In this document: positions 9,264 through 17,663 of the stretch, in pieces
How positions within the stretch are numbered: the stretch's first letter is position 1
Layout of the letters: every line of letters starts with the position of its first letter
Source of the DNA: Catenuloplanes indicus
GTDB lineage: Bacteria > Actinomycetota > Actinomycetes > Mycobacteriales > Micromonosporaceae
Reading direction: 5' to 3'
NCBI RefSeq assembly: GCF_030813715.1
Contig: NZ_JAUSUZ010000001.1
Coordinates: 5,580,001-5,644,000, forward strand
Length of the DNA stretch: 64,000 bases
Position numbers and translations under genes: made by a program
Notes under the pieces: generated by a model
The model's input: the letters and a program-made list of their open reading frames with translations, nothing else
What the model was told of the DNA's origin: nothing
The model's database searches: none

Positions 9264-10523
9264 TCACGCCGGCGGGTAGGGCACGGTCACGGTCTCGTGG
9301 TCGGACAGCTCGCCCGCCGGCGCCCACACCTCGTAGACGCCGCGCTCGTAGCACTGCGCGCCGAGCCGGGCGATCGCGTCCGCGTCCGGCCGGGCCAGCC
9401 GCAGCCGGGTCCACCCGGAGTCGGTGTGCAGCACCTGGCAGAGCACGCCGCGCCAGCGGCCGAACGCGGCACGCCGGCTGACGTTCTCCACCGGGTACCG
9501 CGCGGCGCGCGTCATGGCCAGCACCCGGAAGCCGCCGGGCAGGTCCGCGACCGCCTCGTACTCGCGCTCGCCGTACGTACCGACCAGGATCGTGGACCGC
9601 ACGGCGTCGCCGACCGGCAGGTACTCCTGGTCCGGCGGGATCTCCGGGATGCCGGTGACCAGGTGCCGCCACTGCGGCCCGACCATCCGCAGCCAGCCGC
9701 GCTGCTCCGGCTGATAGGTGTAGAGCACCACCTCGGTGCCGTCCGAGGTGTACGCGATCAGCGCCGCGTTCGCCGGCATCGGCAGGTCGGCCATGTCCCG
9801 CGTGACGAACTCCGGGATCAGGTGCCGCTCGCTGGGCGTGAACCCGGTGCCGAGGACCGGCGCGCCGACCCGGTCGTGCGGCGGCACCTCGCGCAGCCCG
9901 CTCTGCTCGGCACCGGCCGGGATCTCGTAGTCGTCCGGCGAACTTGCCCGCCAGCGCAGCGCGTAGACCACCTCCGGCACGCCGCGGCCGGCCTCGCCGT
10001 CCGTGCGCAGCAGCATCAGGTCGGCCGGCGTGCGCAGGTGGGCGACGTCGTACTCCCGGTAGCAGAAGCCGTAGGGCAGCCAGCCGCGCAGGTAACCGGC
10101 GATCTGGCCGGCGGACAGCGCCTTGATCATGCGGGTGCCGCGCCGGATCGACGCGGTGCGCCGGATGCCGGCCAGCATCGGATCGTCCCGGTACGCCGGG
10201 TTCTGTGCTGCCTTGTGTACATCCGTCCAGCGGATGCCGCGGGACAGTGGCACCATCAGCGGCGCGTCCAGCGGGTCCTCCGGCGTGCCGTCGCCGAGCA
10301 CACCGAGCCCCGGCTGCGCGTGACCGCCGACGCTGACGCCCTCCACCTCGGAGGCGTGCACGAACCGGTGGAACGGCGCCGGCGCACCGGCGCGCGACAC
10401 CCGGCGGAAGCCGTCCTCCTCCACCGTGCTGAACAGCTCGAACGCGGCACCACGGGCGATCTGCTCGGCCGGGTGGAGGGTGCCCTTGACGGTGACGCGC
10501 AGGCCCGTCGGCGCGTCGTTCAC
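9264..10523 (-). CDS. Conserved actinobacterial protein of unknown function
   Basis: 419 residues from the GTG at 10523, with GAGGCTCGTAAC before it; GTGs at 10544 and 10550 are in-frame alternatives. No signal peptide or membrane segment is seen. The protein is rich in Trp, Tyr and Arg and contains segments such as RLARPDADAIARLG and ERGVYEVWAPAGEL that suggest several alpha/beta modules. I recognise no family. It ends 4 bases from metG, tail to tail, and is divergent from the hybrid kinase, sharing a 135-bp promoter region with it. That shared region is the only hint about regulation. Confidence 0.75.
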   Translation of the reverse strand: MNDAPTGLRVTVKGTLHPAEQIARGAAFELFSTVEEDGFRRVSRAGAPAPFHRFVHASEVEGVSVGGHAQPGLGVLGDGTPEDPLDAPLMVPLSRGIRWTDVHKAAQNPAYRDDPMLAGIRRTASIRRGTRMIKALSAGQIAGYLRGWLPYGFCYREYDVAHLRTPADLMLLRTDGEAGRGVPEVVYALRWRASSPDDYEIPAGAEQSGLREVPPHDRVGAPVLGTGFTPSERHLIPEFVTRDMADLPMPANAALIAYTSDGTEVVLYTYQPEQRGWLRMVGPQWRHLVTGIPEIPPDQEYLPVGDAVRSTILVGTYGEREYEAVADLPGGFRVLAMTRAARYPVENVSRRAAFGRWRGVLCQVLHTDSGWTRLRLARPDADAIARLGAQCYERGVYEVWAPAGELSDHETVTVPYPPA

Positions 10524-10658
10524 GTTACGAGCCTCGGGAAACACGCTCACCTGCCGCAACCTACTTTCGCATGGTAGACGGCCAGTGAACGTAAGGTGAC
10601 GCGAGCAAGGTTCCTCATTCCGCCTCCGGAGCGGCTCTGACCAGCGGATAGTGTTTTC

Positions 10659-12704
10659 ATGGAGACCGCGGCGCGAATCAGACACGATGCGTTGACCGAC
10701 CTCACGTCCGCGCTGACGGCCGCTTGCACGCGCGCGGAATCGGTGCTCGAGGTCGCCACCGAGGCCGCCGCCCGGATCGTCGGGGACGGCGGTGGCATCC
10801 GGCTGGTCCGGGAGGACGGGCGGTTCGGCCCGATGATCACACACCACCGCACGCACGACGGCCCGGAGATGCTGGGCGAGTTCCTCTGCGGCTTCAGCGA
10901 CCGGGTCGACCAGGGGCACCTGAACCGGCTGCGGGCCGGCGCCACCATCGTCTTCAGCTCCATGGACCAGCAGGAGTTCCAGAAGCTCGCGCCGCCGCAG
11001 CACTGGACGAATCTGGCCGGCGCGCGGATCTCGGCCGTGCTCGCCTGCCCGCTGATCAGCGACGGCGCGTTCCTCGGCTACCTGGCGCTGGCCCGGACCA
11101 CGGAGGGCGCCACGTACACGGACCCGGACGTGGAGACAGCCCGGGCGATCGCGGAGCACACCGCGGCCGCGCTGCACACCGCCCGGTCGGTCGAGGCGCT
11201 ACGGGCGTCCGAGGACCGCTACCGGAACATCGTCGAGACGACACTGGACGGCGTCTGGCAGTTCGACCGCGAGGGCGTGACCACGTTCGCGAACGCGCAG
11301 ATGGCCCGCATGCTCGGGATCTCCCGGGAGGAGCTGCTCGGGCTGTCGGTCCGCGGCTTCCTGGACAACAAGGGGCAGCAGCGGCTCGCCAAGCGGCTGG
11401 CCGAACGGCAGCAGGGGCGCTCCGAGGTGTACGAGTGCCGGCTGATCCGCGCCGACGGCAGCGCGCTCTGGGTGCAGATGTCCGCCGCGCCGCTGCTCGG
11501 CCCGGACGGCGAGATCATCGGCTCGCTCGCGTTGGTCAGCGACATCACCGAGCGGATCGCCGCGCGGGACATGCAGCGCCAGCTCGACCAGCTGCGCCGG
11601 GTGGACAGCCTGGGCCAGCTGGCCGGCGGCATCGCGCACGACTTCAACAACCTGCTGACCGTGATCGCCGGCTCCGCGGAGGTGCTGGCCTCGGACGCGG
11701 AACCCGGCTCGGACGTCGAGGCGATGGCCCAGTCGATCATGCGGGCCGCGGCCAGCGGCGCCGCGCTCACCCACCAGCTGCTGGCGTTCGGCCGGCGCAG
11801 CCCTACCGCGCACACGGTTTCCGTGCCGGAGCTGCTGGACGGCGCACGCGACCTGCTGACCCGTGCGCTGGGCGAGCACATCGACCTGCGCTTCAAGATC
11901 GACGATGACCTGTGGGTGGTGCAGGCCGACCGCGGCGAGCTGGAGCAGGCGCTGGCGAACCTGGCGGTCAACGCGCGGGACGCGATGGGCAGCGGCGGCC
12001 GGCTGACCATCGAGGCGCACAACACCATGATCGACCCGGGCGGGCTGGAGGACGAGGCCGCGTCCGGCCGGTTCGTGGTGCTGGCGGTCTCGGACACCGG
12101 CAGCGGCATGGACTCCGAGACCCGGTCGCACGCGTTCGAGCCGTTCTTCACCACCAAGAAGGCGCGCGGCGCGGCCGGCCTGGGCCTGGCCACGGTCTAC
12201 GGCATCGTGCACAACAGCGGCGGGCACATCCGGCTCGTCTCCGACCCGGGCATCGGCACCACCGTGAAGATCTTCCTGCCGGCCAAGGAGGCGACCGAGG
12301 AGCCGCCGGTCCTGCCGGTGGAGAACCTGCGCGGCCAGGGGCACGTGCTGGTAGTCGAGGACCAGCCGGAGCTGGCGCAGCTGGTGCGCTACCTGCTGCA
12401 GCCGGCCGGCTACACGGTCACGGTCGCCACCGATCCGGCCTCGGCCGTCTCCCACCTGCACGCGGGCGCGCGGCCGGACCTGCTGCTGACCGACGTGGTG
12501 ATGCCCGGCATGACCGGGTCGGAGCTGGCCAAGGAGATGCGCGCGCACTACCCCGACCTGCGGGTGCTGTTCATGTCCGGCTACACGGCCGGTGTGCTGA
12601 ACCCGCGCGGGCACCTGGACGAGAACAGCACGCTGATCCAGAAGCCGTTCAACCGGGAGAGCCTGCTCACCGCCGTCGCGAAGGCGCTCGGCACCCGCCG
12701 GTGA
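10659..12704 (+). CDS. Hybrid sensor histidine kinase: GAF-PAS-HisKA-HATPase-receiver
   Basis: 681 residues without membrane segments, so probably a cytoplasmic sensor. Rough order: GAF domain 10-165, PAS 185-300 (EDRYRNIVETTLDGVWQFD), dimerisation domain with the phospho-accepting His near 327 in GGIAHDFNNLL, HATPase 425-545 with VNARDAMGSGG, DTGSGM and AGLGLATVYG, and a fused receiver 560-681 with the acceptor Asp near 611 in LLLTDVVMPGMTG. The carboxy-terminal receiver implies intramolecular phosphotransfer and then a separate phosphotransfer or output protein. None is encoded nearby. The signal is unknown. It stands alone between a hypothetical gene and tatD. Confidence 0.92.
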   Translation: METAARIRHDALTDLTSALTAACTRAESVLEVATEAAARIVGDGGGIRLVREDGRFGPMITHHRTHDGPEMLGEFLCGFSDRVDQGHLNRLRAGATIVFSSMDQQEFQKLAPPQHWTNLAGARISAVLACPLISDGAFLGYLALARTTEGATYTDPDVETARAIAEHTAAALHTARSVEALRASEDRYRNIVETTLDGVWQFDREGVTTFANAQMARMLGISREELLGLSVRGFLDNKGQQRLAKRLAERQQGRSEVYECRLIRADGSALWVQMSAAPLLGPDGEIIGSLALVSDITERIAARDMQRQLDQLRRVDSLGQLAGGIAHDFNNLLTVIAGSAEVLASDAEPGSDVEAMAQSIMRAAASGAALTHQLLAFGRRSPTAHTVSVPELLDGARDLLTRALGEHIDLRFKIDDDLWVVQADRGELEQALANLAVNARDAMGSGGRLTIEAHNTMIDPGGLEDEAASGRFVVLAVSDTGSGMDSETRSHAFEPFFTTKKARGAAGLGLATVYGIVHNSGGHIRLVSDPGIGTTVKIFLPAKEATEEPPVLPVENLRGQGHVLVVEDQPELAQLVRYLLQPAGYTVTVATDPASAVSHLHAGARPDLLLTDVVMPGMTGSELAKEMRAHYPDLRVLFMSGYTAGVLNPRGHLDENSTLIQKPFNRESLLTAVAKALGTRR

Positions 12705-12741
12705 CCGGGGTGGCGTCGCGCGCTGGATAACCTTGGCATTC

Positions 12742-13617
12742 GTGAGTTCCCGTGAGAAGACCAGTCCGCGCCGGATGGGCGAGTTCCCGGCCGCGCCGGA
12801 CGCACTGCCGGTGCCGGTGATCGACAGCCACACGCACCTGGACATCACGGTGCACGAGGCCGGCGTGCCCGGCGATGCCACGGACGACCCGGTGCAGCGG
12901 CTGGTGGACGCCGCCGCCGCGGCCGGCGTGGACCGGCTGGTGCAGGTCGGCGTGGACGTGGCGTCCTCGCGGTGGAGCGCGGAGCTGGCCGCGACGCACC
13001 CGTCCGTGCTGGCCGCGGTCGCGCTGCACCCGAACGACGCGCCCCGGCTCGGCGACCGGCTGGACGAGGCGCTGCGGGAGATCGAGGCGCTGGCCGCGCA
13101 CGACCGGGTGCGGGCGATCGGCGAGACCGGGCTGGACACGTTCCGCACCGGGGAGGACGGGCGGGCCGCGCAGGAGGAGAGCTTCCGCGCGCACATCGGC
13201 TTCGCCAAGCGGTACGGCAAGGCGCTGATGATCCACGACCGGGACGCGCACGCGGACGTGCTGCGCGTGCTGGACGCCGAGGGCGCGCCGGACACCGTGG
13301 TGCTGCACTGCTTCTCCGGCGACGCGGAGTTCGCGGCCGAGTGCGTGCGGCGCGGGTACCTGCTCAGCTTCGCCGGGACCGTGACGTTCAAGAGCGCGGA
13401 GCACCTGCGCGCGGCGGCCCGGATCACGCCGCCGGAGCACCTGCTGGTGGAGACGGACGCGCCGTACCTGACGCCGGCCCCGTTCCGCGGCCGGCCGAAC
13501 GCGTCCTACCTGATCCCGCTGACCATGCGCGCGCTGGCCGAGACCACCGGCCGTGACCTGGCCGAGTTGTGCGCCGCGGTCTCCGCGAACGGCGAGCGCG
13601 CGTTCGGCGGCTGGTGA
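12742..13617 (+). CDS. tatD: TatD family metal-dependent hydrolase / DNase
   Basis: 291 residues from the GTG at 12742; a TTG three codons upstream is also possible. It contains the amidohydrolase-fold metal motif DSHTHLD, then GETGLDTF, HDRDAHAD, LHCFSGDAEFA and the late ETDAPYLTPAPFRG, all diagnostic of TatD. Family members are Mg-dependent 3'-5' DNases. The gene lies between metG and ksgA, as in other actinobacteria. rpfB, which directly follows tatD in Mycobacterium tuberculosis, is not present. Confidence 0.94.
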   Translation: MSSREKTSPRRMGEFPAAPDALPVPVIDSHTHLDITVHEAGVPGDATDDPVQRLVDAAAAAGVDRLVQVGVDVASSRWSAELAATHPSVLAAVALHPNDAPRLGDRLDEALREIEALAAHDRVRAIGETGLDTFRTGEDGRAAQEESFRAHIGFAKRYGKALMIHDRDAHADVLRVLDAEGAPDTVVLHCFSGDAEFAAECVRRGYLLSFAGTVTFKSAEHLRAAARITPPEHLLVETDAPYLTPAPFRGRPNASYLIPLTMRALAETTGRDLAELCAAVSANGERAFGGW

Positions 13618-13624
13618 CGCGCGG

Positions 13625-13891
13625 TCACCGGAACGCGGCCGGATACCGGGCCTGGGGGACGGACCGGGCGCGCACGTACAGCTCGCGCTGCGCGCCCGGG
13701 TCGGACGGCGCCCGCCGGCACCAGGCCCGGATGTGCCACCACGGCTCGTTGTCGAAGTGCACCACGTCCACCACGAACGACACGGTTGCGATCAGCGCGC
13801 CCACGCCGAACCGGTAGTCCGGCTCGCGCAGGTGCAGCGTCTCGCCGACGACCGGCTCGGCCGGTGCCGGGCGGCGGGCCGGCGGGCTCAC
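13625..13891 (-). CDS. Small protein of an XRE/DUF397-associated pair, unknown function
   Basis: 88 residues from a GTG at 13891 that overlaps the stop of the upstream small gene (GTGA). The core includes GETLHLREPDYRFGVG and an alternating hydrophobic stretch suggesting a small beta-rich fold. I recall similar short proteins encoded beside XRE/DUF397 genes in Micromonosporaceae, without experimental function. It ends 7 bases from the tatD stop in convergent orientation. Confidence 0.6.
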   Translation of the reverse strand: MSPPARRPAPAEPVVGETLHLREPDYRFGVGALIATVSFVVDVVHFDNEPWWHIRAWCRRAPSDPGAQRELYVRARSVPQARYPAAFR

Positions 13892-14172
13892 CACGCCGCC
13901 CGCCCCGGACGCCGGGTACGGCACCAGCCCAGGAAGCGCGCACCGGCCCGCGCGCACTCGGCGGCCGGCCGGTCCCGCGCGAACCGGTGCAGGTACGTCG
14001 CCATCAGCATGGCGAGCCCCACCCGGTCGCGGCGATAGTCGCGCAGAGCGGTCCTTTTGTACGATTCGCACGGCCATTCGGACCGGCAGCGGGCGCACTG
14101 CCAGCCTGAATCCGGAATGTGCCGGACACCCGGAGGGCCGGCGTCGGAGGACCTGGTCTGAAATTCATTCAT
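13888..14172 (-). CDS. Small Cys/Trp-rich protein, type often annotated as flavin reductase
   Basis: 94 residues from the ATG at 14172; the frame is open to 14247, so a longer form is possible. The core has HIPDSGWQCARCRSEWPC followed by a basic helix, YKRTALRDYRRD, and a helical AMLMATYLHRFARD. The two Cys pairs suggest a small metal-binding knuckle. Database entries of this shape are often named flavin reductase, but at this length it cannot hold a flavin-reductase fold, and I regard that name as unreliable. It is translationally coupled to the gene after it and divergent from the XRE regulator. Confidence 0.6.
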   Translation of the reverse strand: MNEFQTRSSDAGPPGVRHIPDSGWQCARCRSEWPCESYKRTALRDYRRDRVGLAMLMATYLHRFARDRPAAECARAGARFLGWCRTRRPGRAAW

Positions 14173-14432
14173 CTTGTCCGCCCAGACAGGTGACGGCGTG
14201 CCGAGAATAGGACCCGCGCCGGACCCCGGGAGCGTGAATGGCGGCATCTTCGCCCGTACGGCACCGTGTTACCTCCCGGACTGACTCGAACGGGGCGGCA
14301 TCGCCTCCCCGTCGTGTGCCGCCCGGCCGCGGCAGTGGACGTCGAGGGCCCGGGAACCGGGCCGCGCCGTCCAATCATTTGGGCAAAGCACCGCCGGTGC
14401 AATATTCCGTGGCCGGAAATCGTCCCGCGCCA

Positions 14433-14462
14433 TTGACTTTCGCCTTGATCGGTCGGTAGGCA
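14433..14462 (+). promoter_or_regulatory. Candidate promoter giving a leaderless XRE transcript
   Basis: TTGACT (14433-14438), an 18-base spacer and TAGGCA (14457-14462). A start 6-7 bases downstream would fall at the ATG at 14467, and no Shine-Dalgarno-like sequence is seen before that ATG. Confidence 0.4.
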
Positions 14463-14466
14463 TTCC

Positions 14467-15393
14467 ATGACGGAAGCCAGAGCATTCCCTGAGCGGAGGA
14501 AGCCCGTGGACGCCGAGCCGGGATCGACGGTCCCACGCCGCCAGCTGGGCCGATACCTACGCCGCCTGCGTGAGCAGGCCGGTGTCACGGTGAAGGCCGC
14601 CGCCGCGGAGCTGGAGTGCTCAATCCAGAAGCTGTGGCGGATCGAGAAGGGCGCGGTGCCGGTCCGGGGCGCCGACGTGAAGGTGCTCTGCCAGCGCTAC
14701 GGCGCGTCCGAGGAGATGACGCAGGCGTTGGTCGCGCTGGCCAAGGAGACGAAGGCCAAGGGCTGGTGGCACTCGTACGGCGACGTGGTGCCGCGCTGGT
14801 TCGAGGTGTACGTCGGCATGGAGGCGGCCGCGTCCCGGCTGCGGATGTACGAGCCGTCCCTGGTCCCCGGCCTGCTTCAGTCCAGGGACTACGCGGACGC
14901 GGCGATCCGGGCCGACCAGCCCGGCATGGGTGACGAGGAGCGCCGCCGCCGGGTCGACCTGCGCCGCGAGCGGCAGGAGCTGCTGGCCCGGTCGTTCCCG
15001 GAGCCGCCGGCGCTGGAGGCGATCGTCTGCGAGACGGTGCTGCGCCGCGACCCGGGCCCGCCCGGCGTGATGGCCCGGCAGCTGGCGTATCTGCAGAAGG
15101 CGGGCGAACAGCCACATATATCGATACGGATCCTGCCGCTCGCGATCGGGTTGCATCGCGCGTCGGTGGCCGGCGCTTTCACGATTTTGGAATTTCCATC
15201 CGAGGGAAATGAGCGTAGGGAACCTCCAACGGTCTACAGCGAATCACTCACAGGGGCGATCTATCTCGACAAATCCCAAGAGATCGAGGCCTATGAAGAA
15301 GTTTGGGTTAGCCTTGCGGCGTCGGCGCTGAGCGAGGGTGATTCAGCGGCCATGATCGCAAGCCTGATAAAGGAGTTGAATCGCAGTGATTGA
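14467..15393 (+). CDS. XRE-family regulator with DUF5753 C-terminal domain
   Basis: 308 residues. A helix-turn-helix occupies about residues 25-80 (LGRYLRRLREQAGVTVK, then LECSIQKLWRIEKG). The rest matches the DUF5753 type (MYEPSLVPGLLQSRDYA, HISIRILPLAIGLH). Codon use near the 3' end is less GC-rich than in the neighbours. The stop overlaps the start of a DUF397 gene by 8 bases, the standard pairing in streptomycetes and relatives. In characterised examples the DUF397 partner antagonises the DNA-binding protein. The target is unknown; self-regulation and control of the divergent small genes are likely inferences. Confidence 0.9.
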   Translation: MTEARAFPERRKPVDAEPGSTVPRRQLGRYLRRLREQAGVTVKAAAAELECSIQKLWRIEKGAVPVRGADVKVLCQRYGASEEMTQALVALAKETKAKGWWHSYGDVVPRWFEVYVGMEAAASRLRMYEPSLVPGLLQSRDYADAAIRADQPGMGDEERRRRVDLRRERQELLARSFPEPPALEAIVCETVLRRDPGPPGVMARQLAYLQKAGEQPHISIRILPLAIGLHRASVAGAFTILEFPSEGNERREPPTVYSESLTGAIYLDKSQEIEAYEEVWVSLAASALSEGDSAAMIASLIKELNRSD

Positions 15394-15574
15394 CTCGTCG
15401 GGCGCCCTCTGGCGCAAGTCCAGCCGAAGTGGCGCCAACCAATGCATCGAGGTCGCGGACAATCTCGGTGCGGTCGTCGCGGTCCGTGACTCCAAGGACC
15501 CGGCCGGCCCGGTACTGGCCTTCTCGCCCGGTTCGTGGCGCGCCTTCACCACCGGCCTCAAGCACGCCCGCTAG
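15386..15574 (+). CDS. DUF397 protein, partner of the XRE regulator
   Basis: 62 residues from a GTG inside the end of the XRE gene. It carries the family pattern [18 protein letters not shown], then [19 protein letters not shown] and a Trp-containing C-terminus. By family knowledge it acts as a small modulator that binds or inhibits its cognate XRE protein. The overlap implies coupled translation and a fixed ratio of the two products. Confidence 0.9.
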   Translation: MIDSSGALWRKSSRSGANQCIEVADNLGAVVAVRDSKDPAGPVLAFSPGSWRAFTTGLKHAR

Positions 15575-15582
15575 CTCCTCCC

Positions 15583-15610
15583 TGGGCCGCCTCGCTCCCG
15601 AGGCGGCCCA
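15583..15610 (+). terminator. Hairpin terminator after the XRE/DUF397 operon
   Basis: Perfect 11-bp stem (15583-15593 with 15600-15610) with a GCTCCC loop, 8 bases after the DUF397 stop. There is no T tract, which is common in high-GC actinobacteria. Confidence 0.65.
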
Positions 15611-15665
15611 GAGCCTGTGTCGACGTGGGATGCCGAGCTACGGCCCCCAATTCGATACAGGCTCT
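15610..15665. repeat. 14-bp imperfect inverted repeat upstream of ksgA
   Basis: AGAGCCTGTGTCGA (15610-15623) and TCGATACAGGCTCT (15652-15665) are inverted with one mismatch, 28 bases apart. The right arm ends 13 bases before the ksgA start. It could be an RNA stem in the ksgA leader or the two ends of a small decayed element. Confidence 0.6.
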
Positions 15666-15678
15666 AGGATCGCACGTC

Positions 15679-16524
15679 ATGGACGGACTACTCGGGCCCG
15701 CGGAGATCCGCGAGCTGGCGGCCAGCCTCGGCGTGGCGCCCACCAAGCGGCTCGGGCAGAACTTCGTCCACGACCCCAACACGGTACGGCGCATCGTGGC
15801 CGCGGCCGAGCTGACGCCGGACGACGTGGCGCTGGAGGTCGGCCCCGGCCTCGGCTCGCTCACGCTCGGCCTGCTCGGCGCCGTCCGGCACGTGCACGCC
15901 GTGGAGATCGACCCGGTGCTCGCCGCCCGCCTGCCGCGCACGGCCGCGGAGCGGCTGCCGGACCGGGCGGACCGGCTCACCGTGCACCTCCTGGACGCGC
16001 TCAAGGTCACCGTGCTGCCCGAGCCGGCGCCGACCGCGCTGGTCGCGAACCTGCCGTACAACGTGGCGGTCCCGGTCGTGCTGCACCTGCTGGCCACGCT
16101 GCCCAGCCTGCGCACCGGCCTGGTGATGGTGCAGAAGGAAGTCGCGGACCGGCTGGTCGCGGCGCCCGGCTCCAAGATCTACGGCGTTCCGTCGGTGAAG
16201 CTCGCCTGGTACGGCCCGTCCCGGCCGGCCGGCAAGGTGCCGCCGAACGTGTTCTGGCCGGTGCCGAACGTGGACTCCGGACTGGTCGCGTTCAGCCGCC
16301 GGAAGCCGCCACGCGACGGCGTACCGCGGGAGAAGGTCTTCGCCGTGGTGGACGCGGCGTTCGCGCAGCGGCGCAAGACGCTGCGCGCCGCGCTGGCCGG
16401 CTGGGCCGGCGGGCCGGACCTGGCGGAGAAGGCGCTGCTCGCCGCCGGGATCGACCCGCGCACCCGGGGCGAGCAGCTGGACGTCGAACAGTTCATCGCG
16501 ATCGCGGCCGCAGCGGGTTCCTGA
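15679..16524 (+). CDS. ksgA: 16S rRNA (adenine(1518)-N6/adenine(1519)-N6)-dimethyltransferase
   Basis: 281 residues from the ATG at 15679; an in-frame start further upstream would run through the DUF397 terminator. [12 protein letters not shown], the SAM motif [15 protein letters not shown] and the catalytic NLPYNVAVP are all present, and the C-terminal helical domain is complete. It dimethylates two adenines in helix 45 of 16S rRNA during small-subunit maturation. It is followed by ispE, the usual actinobacterial order. Confidence 0.96.
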   Translation: MDGLLGPAEIRELAASLGVAPTKRLGQNFVHDPNTVRRIVAAAELTPDDVALEVGPGLGSLTLGLLGAVRHVHAVEIDPVLAARLPRTAAERLPDRADRLTVHLLDALKVTVLPEPAPTALVANLPYNVAVPVVLHLLATLPSLRTGLVMVQKEVADRLVAAPGSKIYGVPSVKLAWYGPSRPAGKVPPNVFWPVPNVDSGLVAFSRRKPPRDGVPREKVFAVVDAAFAQRRKTLRAALAGWAGGPDLAEKALLAAGIDPRTRGEQLDVEQFIAIAAAAGS

Positions 16525-16645
16525 GGCTCCCCGCCGGTGCGCCGGCCGGGCCCCGGCGACGCCCGCACGCCGACACGGAGCCGCATGCCGGATCGGCTTG
16601 CCGGTAGAGTTGCGCCGAGCTGAGCGGACGAGGAGGTGGGCGGCC

Positions 16646-16699
16646 ATGATCGACACGGCCGGTAGGAGCGCCGTCCCGGGCCGGGGCGCCGCGCGGTGA
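16646..16699 (+). CDS. Candidate 17-residue upstream ORF coupled to ispE
   Basis: ATG at 16646 is preceded by GAGGAGGTGGG, the best ribosome-binding site in the interval, and the ORF reads MIDTAGRSAVPGRGAAR. Its TGA overlaps the GTG start of ispE (GTGA at 16696-16699), while ispE has no obvious site of its own. A leader peptide that carries ribosomes into ispE is the simplest reading. It may have no function beyond coupling. Confidence 0.45.
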   Translation: MIDTAGRSAVPGRGAAR

Positions 16700-17646
16700 C
16701 GGAGGCCTGGAGGCCGGAGGACGACCGTCCGCGCTCGGCGATGACCGGGCCGGTGCGGGTCCGCGTCCCCTCGAAGATCAACCTGCACCTGGGCGTCGGG
16801 CCGCTGCGCGACGACGGCTTCCACGAGCTGAACACGGTGTACCAGGCGATTTCGCTCTACGACGAGCTGACCGCGCGGCGCGGCGACACGCTGAGCCTGA
16901 CCATGGAGGGCGAGGGCACCGGCTCGCTCGCGCTGGACGGCACCAACCTGATCATCCGCGCGGTGCAGGCGCTGGCCGACTACGCCCGCGTCCCCGCGCA
17001 CGCCCGGCTGCACCTGAGAAAGCAGATCCCGCTCGCCGCCGGCCTGGCCGGCGGCAGCGCGGACGCGGCCGCCGCGCTGGTCGCCTGCGACGCGCTCTGG
17101 GGCATCGGGCTCTCCCGCGACCAGCTGGCCGAGGTCGCGGCCACGCTCGGCTCGGACGTGCCGTTCCTGATCTACGGCGGCACCGCGCTGGGCACCGGCC
17201 ACGGCGAGACGATCAGCCCGGTGCTGGTCCGCCCGCACTCCTGGCACTGGGTGGTCGCGGTCGCGGACGGTGGCCTGTCCACCCCGGAGGTCTACCGGGA
17301 GCTGGACCGGCTGCGCGCCGAGCCGGACGGTCCCGCGCCGCTCGGCACCGCGGACGCGCTGCTGGCCGCGCTCCGGCAGAAGGACCCGGCGGTGCTGGCC
17401 GCCGCGCTCGGCAACGACCTGCAGGCGGCCGCGCTCTCGCTGCGGCCGGGCCTGGCCGGTCTGATGAAGGCCGGTCTCGCCGCGGGCGCCTGTGCCAGCC
17501 TGGTCTCCGGTTCCGGCCCGACCGTGCTGTTCCTCGCCCGCGACGCCGCGCACGCGGAAGCGCTCACCACGGAGATCGAGGCGTCCGGCCTCTGCCGTGC
17601 CGCCGGCACCGCGCACGGTCCCGTGCCCGGTGCCCGCATCCTGTAA
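16696..17646 (+). CDS. ispE: 4-diphosphocytidyl-2-C-methyl-D-erythritol kinase
   Basis: 316 residues. A GHMP kinase with RVRVPSKINLHLGVG at the N-terminus, the ATP loop PLAAGLAGGSADAAAAL and the late GSGPTVLFLA. It phosphorylates CDP-methylerythritol in the non-mevalonate isoprenoid pathway. The GTG at 16696 is chosen because it overlaps the stop of a short upstream ORF with a strong ribosome-binding site. An ATG at 16741, just before the conserved region, is an alternative that lacks a close site. An ABC-F gene follows 17 bases after the stop. Confidence 0.95.
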   Translation: MTEAWRPEDDRPRSAMTGPVRVRVPSKINLHLGVGPLRDDGFHELNTVYQAISLYDELTARRGDTLSLTMEGEGTGSLALDGTNLIIRAVQALADYARVPAHARLHLRKQIPLAAGLAGGSADAAAALVACDALWGIGLSRDQLAEVAATLGSDVPFLIYGGTALGTGHGETISPVLVRPHSWHWVVAVADGGLSTPEVYRELDRLRAEPDGPAPLGTADALLAALRQKDPAVLAAALGNDLQAAALSLRPGLAGLMKAGLAAGACASLVSGSGPTVLFLARDAAHAEALTTEIEASGLCRAAGTAHGPVPGARIL

Positions 17647-17663
17647 CAAGCATCTGGGGAGTC

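Noticed and set aside
13625-14098. Longer N-terminal form of the second small XRE-associated gene
   Set aside because: The extension overlaps the other small gene out of frame; the GTGA overlap at 13888-13891 gives a better start.
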